Below, in pieces: positions 25,573 to 34,803 of a stretch of 44,630 nt of DNA. The notes under the pieces are model-generated. The model was not told the origin of the DNA, made no database searches, and saw only the letters and a program-made list of their open reading frames with translations. The DNA comes from Bacteroidales bacterium. GTDB lineage: Bacteria; Bacteroidota; Bacteroidia; Bacteroidales; UBA932. Both the position numbers and the translations under genes were made by a program. How positions within the stretch are numbered: position 1 is the first letter of the stretch; each line of letters begins with the position of its first letter. The stretch covers positions 1 to 44,630 of the forward strand of contig JAFRPH010000011.1 in assembly GCA_017429205.1 (NCBI GenBank), given 5' to 3'.

Positions 25573-28500
25573 TTATTCAATGACGCCGGTTCCGGCGTTG
25601 AAGTCGAGGGTCACCTTGGCGCCGGCGGCCACAGACACGCGGGTCTGGTCACCGCCGTTGCCGCGGTAGGCGATCTTGCCGTCCAGGATGATGAACTCGC
25701 GGGTCCACCACGCGGTGGTCGCGATGGAGGAAGCCGCATAGAGGCGGAGTTCGTCCGCATTCGGGACGGTGATGGAGAGCTTGCCGTCGGCCGCCGTGAA
25801 CAGAGCGCCTTCCATGGCCTCGTCCCAGCCGCCGAAGCAATTGCCGATGCCGTACACCTTGGCAGGCTCCACACACACCTTCTTGTTCTCGACGTCGACA
25901 TAGATCATGTACACGCCGGTTTCGGCCACGAAGCAATTGCCGCCGTCCACGGTGTAGCCGGTGTTTTCATCCAGGCCGGTGAAGTCACCGTTCCACTCCT
26001 TGACCGCGCAGAACTTGAAGCCCTTGCCGGCCTCGATGTTGCGGATGGCCCAGAACTGGCCGGGCTTGCCGTTGACCGGAGTCATGTCCACGATGTAGTC
26101 GGCACCCCAGTCCCAGCCGCCGATACCGTCGCCGATGATGTACATCGTCTCCGGGAGCGTCGGGGCCTCGCCTTCACCGGCGATGGAGCCGGTGCCGGCG
26201 TTGAAGTCGAGGGTGACCGTCTGGCCGGCGAGCACGCTCACGCGGGCCTGGTCGCCCTGGCCTTCGTCGTCGCCGCGGTAGTCGATCTTGCCGTCCAGGA
26301 TGATGAACTCACGAGTCCACCACTCGGAGGTGGAGATGGCGGAGGCCACGTACATGCGGAGTTCGCCGGCGGCCTGGGTGGTCGCTTTCAGCGTCTTGCC
26401 GTCCGCCGTGAAGAGCGCGCCCTCCAGGGCCTCGGTCCAGCCGCCGAAGCAGTTGCCGATACCGTAGACGCGGGCAGGTTCCACATGGACCTTCTCGTTC
26501 TTGAGGTCGATATGCACGAGGTAGAAACCATCCTCGGCCACAACGCAGTTGTTGTCAGACACTTCGTAGCCGTCATTGGTGGTCAGGCCATAGAAGTCGC
26601 CCTTCCAGTCGCGCACCGAGCAGAACTTGAAGCCCTTGCCGGCGCTGAAGTAGCGGACCGTCCAGAACTGGCCTTCGGAATGAGAGCATCCCTCGCCCCA
26701 GTCGGGCTGATACACGACCGGCGTCATCTCCACGACACCGTCGGAAGCCCAGTTCCAGCCGCCGAACTCCTCACCGATCATGTACAGATGCTCGGGATAG
26801 GCCACGGCGGAAATCACGACTTCCTTGGTCGCCGGGGTGAACTGGACCTTGTACTGGCCGGCCTCGGGAACGGCGATGTCGCTACCGGGCTGGACGGCCG
26901 TGAACGGCACGCCCACCGTGGGCGTGAAGCCCTCGGCTGCGCCATAGACGTTGGCATCGGCCCAGGAGAAGTCGAAGCGGATCTTGAACTTGCCGGCGAT
27001 CTCGACCACCGGGCTCGTCCACACGCCATCCTTCTCGGTCATCACGATATCATTGTCCCAGCTGGTGCCGTTAATCTCGCCGATAAGCGAGTAGGCGGCC
27101 ACGTGGGAGTCGATCTTGACGGTCTTGTTCGCGTAGTCGAAGGTGACGTCATAGGTACCGGCCACACCCACATGGATGTTCTTGTCGCCCGCCGCGAACG
27201 CGACGCCCAGTTCGGGCTTGTACACGTCGTACGGGTTCTCCGGATCGATGGTGCTGTGGTCGTTGGCCTCGGGACCGCCGTAGTTCTCGTCCCAGCTGTG
27301 GTCCGCGCGGATCTTGAACTCGTCGTTCGCGGTCAGGGTGACCAGGCGGGCGACCCAGATGTCTCCGGTGGTGTTCGTCATGTCGGTGTCGGTATCCCAA
27401 TTGGTACCGCCGATGGTGCCGATGAGCGACCAGACGGCCGGCTTGCCGGGTTCGGGCGTGTCGCCGCCCACGAGCGGGCTCTTGCCGCCGAGGGACTCGA
27501 CGACCTTGTAGACATTGGCGTCCGGATTCACGAGGAGGTCATAGGTACCGTCGGCCGGAACCGCAAGGTTCTTGCCGCCGCCGGCGCCTTCATATTCGGT
27601 GTCCAGCTCGACGACGAACGGCTCGGTGTCGCCCGTTGCGCCGATGTTGGTGTCCCAGCTGACGTCCTTGCGGAACTTGAACTGGTCGGCCGTCGTGAGG
27701 ACCACGCCCTCGGCGACATGCCATTCACCGTCGGTGGTCATCTGGATGTCCTTGTTCCACTCCATCGGCACGCTCGGGATGTTGCCGATGACGGACCAGG
27801 TGCTGATCTCGTCGAAGCCCGGATAGGTCTCGAAGGCGTTGAAGAGGGTCAGGGTGCCGGCCTCGGTGTCGAGGAGGAGGTCATAGTAGCCTTCCTCGGG
27901 CACGCCGAGGTTCTTGCCGCCCGGAGTGGCCTCGATCGCGGTGCCGACCTCCATCACGTACGGCTCGGTGTCGCCCGGGGCGCCGAAGTTGGTGTCCCAG
28001 CCGCCGTCCTTGCGGACCTTGAACTGGTCGTTCGGGGTGAGCAGGACCTTCATCGCGACGTGCTTGTTGCCGTCCTCGGTCATATACATCGGGCCGTCGG
28101 CGTTCCAGTTGTTGCCGGTGCTGGCGATGGAGCCGATCAGACCCCAGGTGCTGGGCTGGGTGAATTCCTTCCAAGGATTACCCTGCGGCACCGGGATGGT
28201 GACGATGAAGCCGCGGACCTGGATCCGGCCTTCGGAATCGACATAGCCGTTGCGGCCGTTGTCCTTGGAGACTTCCTGCATGGAGGCGCGGACCACCATC
28301 TCGAAGTCGACGGAGTCGCCTTCGTTGTAGCCGAGGGTCATCAGGGCCTTGCTCAGGTTCGCGACGGTGGCGGTGGCCTGGCCGTCCTTGACGGAAGCGG
28401 TGACGGTCTTGGTGACGGCGTTGCCGCCCGCGGAGACGATCACGAGAGAGTGGTTCACCGGCATCTTCTGGTTGAAGCTCTGGTTGAAGACGCCAGGAGT

Positions 28501-28668
28501 GTAGGAAGCGGAGACTCCTTCTTCGGAGACGTCATACGAATTCAGCACCGGAGCGGTGGCTTTCGTCGCATCGAAGACGGTCATCTGCTCGCGCACGCAG
28601 GACACGAAGCCCAAGGCTACCAGACCTGCGGCCAATATGGAAACGATTCTTTTCTTCATGGTGTTCAT
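25573..28668 (-). CDS. SusE/SusF-like starch-binding lipoprotein with eight modules
   Basis: 1031 residues; MKKRIV from 28659 is an alternative start, and the lipobox ends GFVSC24. An N-terminal SusE-type domain (about 30-165, SYDVSEEGVSASYTPG) is followed by four modules with the W-x-LIG opening (174-285, 290-392, 412-521, 524-621). Four more follow with GGW motifs: 626-732, 733-830, 842-935 and 936-1031. The last four are a duplicated pair (YIIGDGIGGWDW-like, then VYGIGNCFGGW). SusE and SusF have about 390 and 485 residues with two and three binding modules, so this protein is much enlarged. It should hold starch at the surface for the SusG-like amylase. It starts 3 nt after the SusD stop. 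Confidence 0.85.
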   Translation of the reverse strand: MNTMKKRIVSILAAGLVALGFVSCVREQMTVFDATKATAPVLNSYDVSEEGVSASYTPGVFNQSFNQKMPVNHSLVIVSAGGNAVTKTVTASVKDGQATATVANLSKALMTLGYNEGDSVDFEMVVRASMQEVSKDNGRNGYVDSEGRIQVRGFIVTIPVPQGNPWKEFTQPSTWGLIGSIASTGNNWNADGPMYMTEDGNKHVAMKVLLTPNDQFKVRKDGGWDTNFGAPGDTEPYVMEVGTAIEATPGGKNLGVPEEGYYDLLLDTEAGTLTLFNAFETYPGFDEISTWSVIGNIPSVPMEWNKDIQMTTDGEWHVAEGVVLTTADQFKFRKDVSWDTNIGATGDTEPFVVELDTEYEGAGGGKNLAVPADGTYDLLVNPDANVYKVVESLGGKSPLVGGDTPEPGKPAVWSLIGTIGGTNWDTDTDMTNTTGDIWVARLVTLTANDEFKIRADHSWDENYGGPEANDHSTIDPENPYDVYKPELGVAFAAGDKNIHVGVAGTYDVTFDYANKTVKIDSHVAAYSLIGEINGTSWDNDIVMTEKDGVWTSPVVEIAGKFKIRFDFSWADANVYGAAEGFTPTVGVPFTAVQPGSDIAVPEAGQYKVQFTPATKEVVISAVAYPEHLYMIGEEFGGWNWASDGVVEMTPVVYQPDWGEGCSHSEGQFWTVRYFSAGKGFKFCSVRDWKGDFYGLTTNDGYEVSDNNCVVAEDGFYLVHIDLKNEKVHVEPARVYGIGNCFGGWTEALEGALFTADGKTLKATTQAAGELRMYVASAISTSEWWTREFIILDGKIDYRGDDEGQGDQARVSVLAGQTVTLDFNAGTGSIAGEGEAPTLPETMYIIGDGIGGWDWGADYIVDMTPVNGKPGQFWAIRNIEAGKGFKFCAVKEWNGDFTGLDENTGYTVDGGNCFVAETGVYMIYVDVENKKVCVEPAKVYGIGNCFGGWDEAMEGALFTAADGKLSITVPNADELRLYAASSIATTAWWTREFIILDGKIAYRGNGGDQTRVSVAAGAKVTLDFNAGTGVIE

Positions 28669-28671
28669 CTG

Positions 28672-30261
28672 TTAATAGCCGGGGTTCTGGGCGAGGTTGG
28701 AGTTGGCCAGCCGGTCGCTGTCCGGAATCGGGAAGAGCTCGCGGTAGGAATCCACGTCACGGCCGTCCTTGACTTCGCCCTTCCACTGCCAGTTGTAACC
28801 GGAAGTGAACTGGCCGAAGCGGATGAGGTCGCTGCGGCGCCAGCACTCCTGATAGAGTTCGCGGCCGCGCTCGTCCAGGATGTCCTGGAGGCTCGGGTTC
28901 GCAATCGCGTTGAGGCCGGCGCGGGCGCGGACGGCGTTGAAGCCGTCGATGGCGCCGGGAACGGCCGCACCGCGGACCTGGCACTCGGCCGCCATCAGGA
29001 GGACGTCGGCATAGCGCATCATCGGGAAGTCGGTGTTCACGAAGCTCGGACCCGTCCACTTGGCGTCGTCCTCGTTGTAGGCCTTGTTCGGCACTTCGCC
29101 GTCGACGCTGTTCACGTTGCGGAACTTCATGAAGGCGATGCCGTGGGAGAACTCGCCGATGTCGTCGATGTCTTCCTGCTGGGTAGCGGTGTAGAACAGG
29201 TTGCGGGCGTCGTTCGCGGAGAACTTGTGGTAGAACTCGGGCGTGGTGCGGAGGCCGCCCCAGCCGGAGGAGATGCCCATGGCGAACGGATCCATCTCAC
29301 CGCCCGTCGAGGCGAAGATGATGTAGTTGGTGACGCCGTAGCTCTGGGTGTAGAGGCCGTCCTGCTCCACGGAGAAGATGATCTCGTCGGTGCAGCGGTC
29401 GTTGTCGGCGCAGAAGAGGTCCTGGTAGGCGCTGAACGTGGTGCCGTTCGGCGTGGTGTGCAGGCTGTAGCCGTCGTCCATCAGGTCCTTCAGGACGTTG
29501 GCGCAATCGGCGAACCGGTCGGTGCCGGTGTACACCTTCGCATTCAGGTAGAGCTTCGCGAGGAGGAACTTCACGGCACCCATGCCGATGTGGCCGGCCT
29601 CGACGGCGGAGCGCTCGGGAAGGGCGCCGTTCGCGAGGATGTCCTTGAGCTCGCCCTCGAGCCACTCGAACAGGGCGGCGCGGGAAATCTGCTGGGGATT
29701 CACGCCTACGATGTCCTCGTCCGTGGCGAACGGGACGTTGCCGAAGCAGTCGATGGCGTGGTAGTAGGCGATGGCGCGCATGGCGCGGGCCTCGTCGATG
29801 TAACGCTTCTGGAGCGCGGCGTCGAAGTCCACCTTCTTCACCTCGCGGATGAACTCGTTGGCGGCGGAGACCTGCATCAGGATGCGGGAATAGAACGCAT
29901 AGATGAAGGTGTCGTCCGTGGTCCAGTTCATATAGTGGAAGTTCTTGATGGTCTGGTCGTTCCAGCCGCAGACGCTCTCATCGGTGGTGAGCTCCTGCAG
30001 GTGGTACAGGCCGCGGATGTACTGGGAAGCACCGCCGTCCAGGCCGGAGATGGATGCGCCGCCGTTCGGGCCGTAGTAGCCGGAGGTGGCGAAACCGAGG
30101 TAGACGCCGGAGATGTAACGGTCCAGGGAAGCCTTGTCCGTCAGCACCTTGTCCACCGTATTGGCATTCGGGTCGATCGGGGTGACGTTCAGGTCCCAGA
30201 CACAGGACGAGACGGCGGCCGTAAGCGCGATGACACCGAGGATATATTGAATCTTTTTCAT
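28672..30261 (-). CDS. susD: SusD-family starch-binding lipoprotein (upstream operon)
   Basis: 529 residues, close to the 551 of SusD itself, with a lipobox ending AVSSC20. Characteristic segments are DEARAMRAIAYYHAIDCFGNVPF in the TPR-like part, RYADVLLMAAECQVRG, and the closing ELFPIPDSDR, NLAQNPGY. It partners the SusC encoded 12 nt upstream and holds maltooligosaccharides at the porin mouth. The 12-nt susC-susD gap is the same length as in the downstream operon. Confidence 0.94.
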   Translation of the reverse strand: MKKIQYILGVIALTAAVSSCVWDLNVTPIDPNANTVDKVLTDKASLDRYISGVYLGFATSGYYGPNGGASISGLDGGASQYIRGLYHLQELTTDESVCGWNDQTIKNFHYMNWTTDDTFIYAFYSRILMQVSAANEFIREVKKVDFDAALQKRYIDEARAMRAIAYYHAIDCFGNVPFATDEDIVGVNPQQISRAALFEWLEGELKDILANGALPERSAVEAGHIGMGAVKFLLAKLYLNAKVYTGTDRFADCANVLKDLMDDGYSLHTTPNGTTFSAYQDLFCADNDRCTDEIIFSVEQDGLYTQSYGVTNYIIFASTGGEMDPFAMGISSGWGGLRTTPEFYHKFSANDARNLFYTATQQEDIDDIGEFSHGIAFMKFRNVNSVDGEVPNKAYNEDDAKWTGPSFVNTDFPMMRYADVLLMAAECQVRGAAVPGAIDGFNAVRARAGLNAIANPSLQDILDERGRELYQECWRRSDLIRFGQFTSGYNWQWKGEVKDGRDVDSYRELFPIPDSDRLANSNLAQNPGY

Positions 30262-30273
30262 TGCTTTTCCCTA

Positions 30274-33264
30274 TTAGAAGTTAGCTTTCACACCGAGGAT
30301 GAAGATTCTCGGACGGGGATAGACCGTGCCGTCGATACCGCCGAAGATTTCAGGGTCGATGCCCGTGTAGCGGGTGAAGGTGCAAATGTTCTGCACCGTA
30401 CCGAAGACGTTCAGGGAGAAGGGACGGTCCTGCGAGACTTCGAAGAGTTTCGGGAACGTGTAGCCCAGGGTGAAGTTGTCCAGCTTGAGGAAGCTGCCGT
30501 CCTGGAGGTAGTAGTCGGAGAGGTACTGGGCCTGGGAGAACATCGACTTCGGAGCGGTGGCGACGCGGTTGGAGACGAACTGGTTCGTCCACAGGTCGGC
30601 GAGCATCTCGGTGTCGGAGGCGACGTTGTTGTACACCCAGTTGCCGAGGGAGGCGTGGCCGGAGAGGGCCGCCGTCCAGTTCTTCCAGTTGAGGGCCGTG
30701 TTGAAACCGAAGGTCCAGTCGGCGTCGGCGTGGTGGCCGAGGTAGCGGTCGTCCGCGGTGATCTGGCCGTCGTTGTTGCGGTCCACATAGACCCCGTTGA
30801 TCGGGTTGCCCTGCTGGTCGTACACCTGCTGGTACAGGTTGAAGGTGCGCATCGGATAGCCGATCTGGATCATCTGCACGTTGTTGCCGGTACCGCCGGA
30901 GATGCCGCCGGTCTCGATGCCAGTCGCGTTCTCGTCGGAGGCCGTCAGCTTGGTGACGGTGTTCTTGTTGTACGCGGCGTTCACGCCGAAGGTCCAGCTC
31001 AGGTCACGGGTCTCGGCGAGGACGGCGTTCACGTCCACCTCGACACCCTTGTTGGTCATCGAGCCGATGTTGGTGTTCAGGTAGTTCGTCAGGTTCGAAA
31101 GGCCCGGCACCGGGATGTAGTTGAGGATGTCGCGGGTGTCGCGCTTGTACACGTCCACGGACGTGGTGAGGCGGTCGTGCCAGAAGCCGAAGTCCATACC
31201 CACGTTGTAGGTGGTGGTGGTCTCCCACTTCAGGTTGGCGCTGTAGCCGAGGGCCACGACCGGGGCGGTGTAGTTGCCGCCGTTCACGAAGTAGTAGGAA
31301 CCCGGCGTGTTGATGGACAGGAACTGGGCGAAGGTCTCGTAGTAGCCGCCCACCTCCTGCTGACCGGTCTCACCCCAGGAGAGACGGAGCTTGAGGGTGG
31401 AGACGGGCTCCACGTTCACCAGGAAGGGCTCGTGCTTGATGTTCCAGCCGAGGGCCACGGACGGGAAGATACCCCACTTGTTGTTCTGGAAGCGGGAGGT
31501 ACCGTCGGCGCGGACCGTGGCGGTGATCAGGTAGCGGTCGGCGAAGCTGTAGTTGGCGCGGCCGAAGAAGGAGAGCAGGTAGAGCTCGCCCTTGCCCTCG
31601 GTGTTCGAGAGTTCGACCTTGTCGCCGAGACGGTAGGTGTAGTTGTGGCTGTTGCTCCAGAAGTGCTGCCAGGAATAACCGGCCATCAGGTCCACGAAGT
31701 GCTTCTCCGCGAAGGTGTGGCTGTAGTCGCCGTAGAACTCCAGGGTGGTGTTGCGGCGGAGGTAGTCATAGTCGGTATGGCTGCCCTGGCCGGCCTCGGA
31801 GGTGTTGTGGTAGGAGGCCTCGGTGCCCTGCTTGTTCTCGGTGACGCCGTCGGACTTGGCCCAGTCGATACCGAGGTTGAGGTTCAGGCGCAGGTCCTCG
31901 AAACCGTGGATCTTGTAGTCGAACTGCGTGTTGCCGATGAAACGGAACGCGTCGGCCAGGTCCCGGCGGGAGTCAAGGAGGGCCACCGGGTTCACCGTGG
32001 CCATCGTGTTGATGTTGCCGGAAGCGTCATACCAAGTGGTGTAGCCGTTCAGGTTGGCGCCCGGGACGTTGTTGTACACCGGCTTGGTGGGATCGTAGTG
32101 GTTGGCGGCGCCGATCGCGCCCTGGTTGGCGTACCAGTTCAGGGCGTAGGTGCCCTTGCCGTTCACATTGACCGTGAGGTGGTTGTCGAAGAAGGACGGG
32201 GAGAGGTTCAGGCCGAGGGTGACACGGTCCATCTCGGAGCCCTTCAGGGTGCCCTGCTGGCGGATGACGCCGGTGGAGATGCGGTACGGGAGGAAGGAAC
32301 CCAGGCGGCCGGTGAGGCTCATGTTCGCGTCCATCGTAGTCGCGACCTGGTAGATTTCCTTCTGCCAGTTGGTGTTGTACAGCTTGCCGCCCACGCCGAG
32401 GTGCTGCTCGGCGGCGGAGTTCGCGCCGTAGAAGTCACGGACGAGCTTGACGATGCCGTCGGCGTCCAGGAGATCGTTGTACTTGGCGATCGTGTTGATG
32501 GACGTCGTGAAGTCGGCCGCGACCTTCGGGGCGCTGGAACCGGTCCGGGAGCCCTTCTTGGTGGTGATCACGATAACGCCGTTGGAAGCGCGGGAACCGT
32601 AGATGGCGGTCGCGGACGCATCCTTGAGGACGGTGAAGCTCTCGATGTCCTCCGGGTTGATGGAGGCCATCGGGTCGGACATGCCGGAGATGCCGTCGTT
32701 GGACACCGGCAGGCCGTCGATCACGTACAACGGGGTGTTGGAGGCGTTGATGGAGGAGCCGCCACGGATGCGGACGGTCGCGCCGGAACCCGGCATACCG
32801 TCACCGGCGGTGACGACCACGCCCGCGCTCTTGCCGCGGAGGAGGTCGGTCGGGGAAGTGACGACGCCCTTGTTGATCTCATCGGCCTTGACCGTGGAGA
32901 CGGAACCGGTGAGGTCGCTCTTCTTCACGGTGCCGTAGCCGATGACCACGACCTCGTCCAGGAAATGGCTGTCCTCTTCGAGGGTGACCGTGGCGGGCAC
33001 TTCCGAGGCCTTGAAGACCTGGGTCGCGTAGCCGATGCAGCTGATTTCGATCAGGGCATCGCCGCTCGGGACATTGAGTACGAAGTCGCCGTCGATGCCC
33101 GTGGAGGTGCCGTTCGTCGTGCCTTGCTGCACGACGGCGGCCCCGATCACGGGTCCCACCGCGTCGACTACGACTCCTTTTACCTGATACCCGCCTTGGG
33201 CGAGCACAGTGGTGCTTGTCAGGCTGGCCAGCAAGACAAACACGGCAGTTAGAATCCTTTTCAT
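30274..33264 (-). CDS. susC: SusC-family TonB-dependent outer-membrane transporter (upstream operon)
   Basis: 996 residues: signal peptide (ending VLAQ), carboxypeptidase-regulatory-like domain (about 25-97), TonB-box-like DEVVVIGYGT (103-112), a plug with IRGGSSINASNTPLYVIDG, and a 22-strand-type barrel ending in the strand ILGVKANF. It imports starch fragments. The N-terminal 115 residues are nearly shared with the other SusC, whereas plug and barrel differ. It lies 33 nt after the MFS gene stop. The leader carries AACTAACTACACTCTAA just before the ATG. Confidence 0.95.
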   Translation of the reverse strand: MKRILTAVFVLLASLTSTTVLAQGGYQVKGVVVDAVGPVIGAAVVQQGTTNGTSTGIDGDFVLNVPSGDALIEISCIGYATQVFKASEVPATVTLEEDSHFLDEVVVIGYGTVKKSDLTGSVSTVKADEINKGVVTSPTDLLRGKSAGVVVTAGDGMPGSGATVRIRGGSSINASNTPLYVIDGLPVSNDGISGMSDPMASINPEDIESFTVLKDASATAIYGSRASNGVIVITTKKGSRTGSSAPKVAADFTTSINTIAKYNDLLDADGIVKLVRDFYGANSAAEQHLGVGGKLYNTNWQKEIYQVATTMDANMSLTGRLGSFLPYRISTGVIRQQGTLKGSEMDRVTLGLNLSPSFFDNHLTVNVNGKGTYALNWYANQGAIGAANHYDPTKPVYNNVPGANLNGYTTWYDASGNINTMATVNPVALLDSRRDLADAFRFIGNTQFDYKIHGFEDLRLNLNLGIDWAKSDGVTENKQGTEASYHNTSEAGQGSHTDYDYLRRNTTLEFYGDYSHTFAEKHFVDLMAGYSWQHFWSNSHNYTYRLGDKVELSNTEGKGELYLLSFFGRANYSFADRYLITATVRADGTSRFQNNKWGIFPSVALGWNIKHEPFLVNVEPVSTLKLRLSWGETGQQEVGGYYETFAQFLSINTPGSYYFVNGGNYTAPVVALGYSANLKWETTTTYNVGMDFGFWHDRLTTSVDVYKRDTRDILNYIPVPGLSNLTNYLNTNIGSMTNKGVEVDVNAVLAETRDLSWTFGVNAAYNKNTVTKLTASDENATGIETGGISGGTGNNVQMIQIGYPMRTFNLYQQVYDQQGNPINGVYVDRNNDGQITADDRYLGHHADADWTFGFNTALNWKNWTAALSGHASLGNWVYNNVASDTEMLADLWTNQFVSNRVATAPKSMFSQAQYLSDYYLQDGSFLKLDNFTLGYTFPKLFEVSQDRPFSLNVFGTVQNICTFTRYTGIDPEIFGGIDGTVYPRPRIFILGVKANF

Positions 33265-33297
33265 TAGAGTGTAGTTAGTTTTTGATTGGATTTGGTT

Positions 33298-34635
33298 CTA
33301 TTTCTTGATGAAGCGCACGCACACGGCGCCGACCACCAGGTAGATGCCCGCCATCAGGAGCATCGCCGGCTGGCTGTCGCCCACCAGGCGCAGCACCAGT
33401 CCGCCCGTGGCCGCCGCAACGATCTGCGGCAGGCAGATGGTGCAGTTGAACAGGCCCAGGTAGCTGCCCATGTACGGGCTGCCTTCCAGGGCGTTCGTCA
33501 GGAGCGTGAACGGCAGCGCGAGCATCGCGGCCCACGCGAAGCCGATGAGGAAGTAGCTCACGAACAACGCATACTGGTTGTGCAGGAACATCACCGAAGC
33601 GAAGCCCACGGCGCCGATCAGAAGGCTTACCACGTAGCCGGTCTTCACGTTCTTGAAGCGCGGCAGCACCGTGGCCCACAGGATGGAGCCCACGGCCTGG
33701 ATGGCGAACAGGACGCCCACCCAGTTGCCGGCGGCCTGGAAGCCGGCCGAGGCGGCGGCGCCTTCCACGGCCATGTCCACGCCCCAGCAGTTCACGGCGA
33801 TGGCGCCGTTCGTGTAGTTCCACATGTACAGGAACGCGGCCCAGCAGAAGAACTGCACCAGGCCCACGGTCCAGAAGGTCTTCGGCGCCTCCACAAGGAG
33901 CTTCATCAGGCCCTTGTCGGACTTCTTCTCCTGGTTCTGGAGGTCGATGCCGTGGAACTCGGCGTATTCTGCCGGCGGCATCTCCTTCACGCGCAGGAAC
34001 GTATAAAGGACGCACAGGATGAGGATGGCGGCGCCCACGTAGAAGGAGTACACGACGCTGTCGGGGACGACGCCTTCGGGGGCCTCGTTCGCGATGCCGA
34101 TCCAGGTGAAGAAGATCGGGAAGAGGTAGCCCAGGAGGGAGCCCGCGTTGCACAGGAAGCTCTGGATGGAGTAGGCGGTGGTCTTCTGCTTCTCGTTGAC
34201 CATGTCACCGACCATCATCTTGAAGGGCTGCATCGCCACGTTGATGGAGGTGTCCAGGAAGATCAGGGAGAACAGGCCGAACCACATCGCCATGTTCAGG
34301 CCCAGGAACACCCGGGTGGAGAAATGCAGGGAGCCCGCGTTCGGCAGGAACAGCATCACCAGGACGGCGATGACGGCGCCGACGATGAGGTACGGCTTGC
34401 GCCGGCCCATCTTGCACCAGGTGCGGTCGGAATACTTGCCGATGAGGGGTTGGACGATCATGCCCATCAGCGGGGGGAGGATCCAGAAGAAGGAAAGCTG
34501 GTGGGGATCCGCGCCGAGGGTGGCGAAGATGCGGCTGATGTTCGCGCTCTGCAAAGCATAGGCGATCTGGACCCCGAGGAAGCCGAAGCTCAGGTCCACC
34601 ATCTGCCGGAATGTCAAGTCACGTTGAGTTGCCAT
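33298..34635 (-). CDS. MFS sugar transporter, SLC45-like maltose/glucose permease
   Basis: 445 residues with about 12 membrane segments. The N-terminus (SFGFLGVQIAYALQSANISR) and the loop GKYSDRTWCKMGRRKPYL after TM2 match the glycoside-type MFS group that includes SLC45 proteins and Bacteroidota maltose permeases. The second conserved MFS loop (PRFKNVKTGY) is also visible. It is expected in the inner membrane, moving maltose or other malto-sugars from the periplasm. It is the first gene of the upstream operon, so import across both membranes is co-transcribed. It is divergent from the LytS-type kinase gene. Confidence 0.85.
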   Translation of the reverse strand: MATQRDLTFRQMVDLSFGFLGVQIAYALQSANISRIFATLGADPHQLSFFWILPPLMGMIVQPLIGKYSDRTWCKMGRRKPYLIVGAVIAVLVMLFLPNAGSLHFSTRVFLGLNMAMWFGLFSLIFLDTSINVAMQPFKMMVGDMVNEKQKTTAYSIQSFLCNAGSLLGYLFPIFFTWIGIANEAPEGVVPDSVVYSFYVGAAILILCVLYTFLRVKEMPPAEYAEFHGIDLQNQEKKSDKGLMKLLVEAPKTFWTVGLVQFFCWAAFLYMWNYTNGAIAVNCWGVDMAVEGAAASAGFQAAGNWVGVLFAIQAVGSILWATVLPRFKNVKTGYVVSLLIGAVGFASVMFLHNQYALFVSYFLIGFAWAAMLALPFTLLTNALEGSPYMGSYLGLFNCTICLPQIVAAATGGLVLRLVGDSQPAMLLMAGIYLVVGAVCVRFIKK

Positions 34636-34663
34636 GGTTACTAATTTGCGGTTTCTTGCAAGG

Positions 34664-34671
34664 CAAAAATA
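34664..34671 (-). promoter_or_regulatory. -7 element of the upstream sus operon
   Basis: TATTTTTG on the minus strand, an exact TAnnTTTG, 28 nt before the MFS start. The -33 region is AT-rich but has no clear TTTG. This is the only good promoter seen for the MFS-susCDEFG operon. Confidence 0.5.
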
Positions 34672-34763
34672 AAATCTTTTTCCCGCAATTCCCTACGGGA
34701 ATAAACCAACCCCCGTTTTTGGCGGACGGGCGGCTCGTTTTTCAGGACGAACGGAGGGGGCTG

Positions 34764-34795
34764 TTTGCGTAGTCCGGGGATTTTCGCTATTTTCG
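34764..34795 (+). promoter_or_regulatory. Promoter of the kinase/response-regulator operon
   Basis: TTTG (34764-34767), a 20-bp spacer, then TATTTTCG (34788-34795), one mismatch from TAnnTTTG. Only 8 nt separate it from the ATG at 34804, so the mRNA would be nearly leaderless. This rules out an upstream TTG start at 34765, which lies within the -33 box. Confidence 0.5.
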
Positions 34796-34803
34796 CATCG
34801 GCT

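Noticed and set aside
23308..33252. Open frame of over 3300 codons on the plus strand, antisense to the upstream sus operon
   Set aside because: It runs opposite to well-recognised SusC, SusD, SusE/F and SusG-like genes. High GC at third codon positions removes stops from the antisense frame; the product is a low-complexity His/Val/Arg/Gly-rich sequence with no domain.
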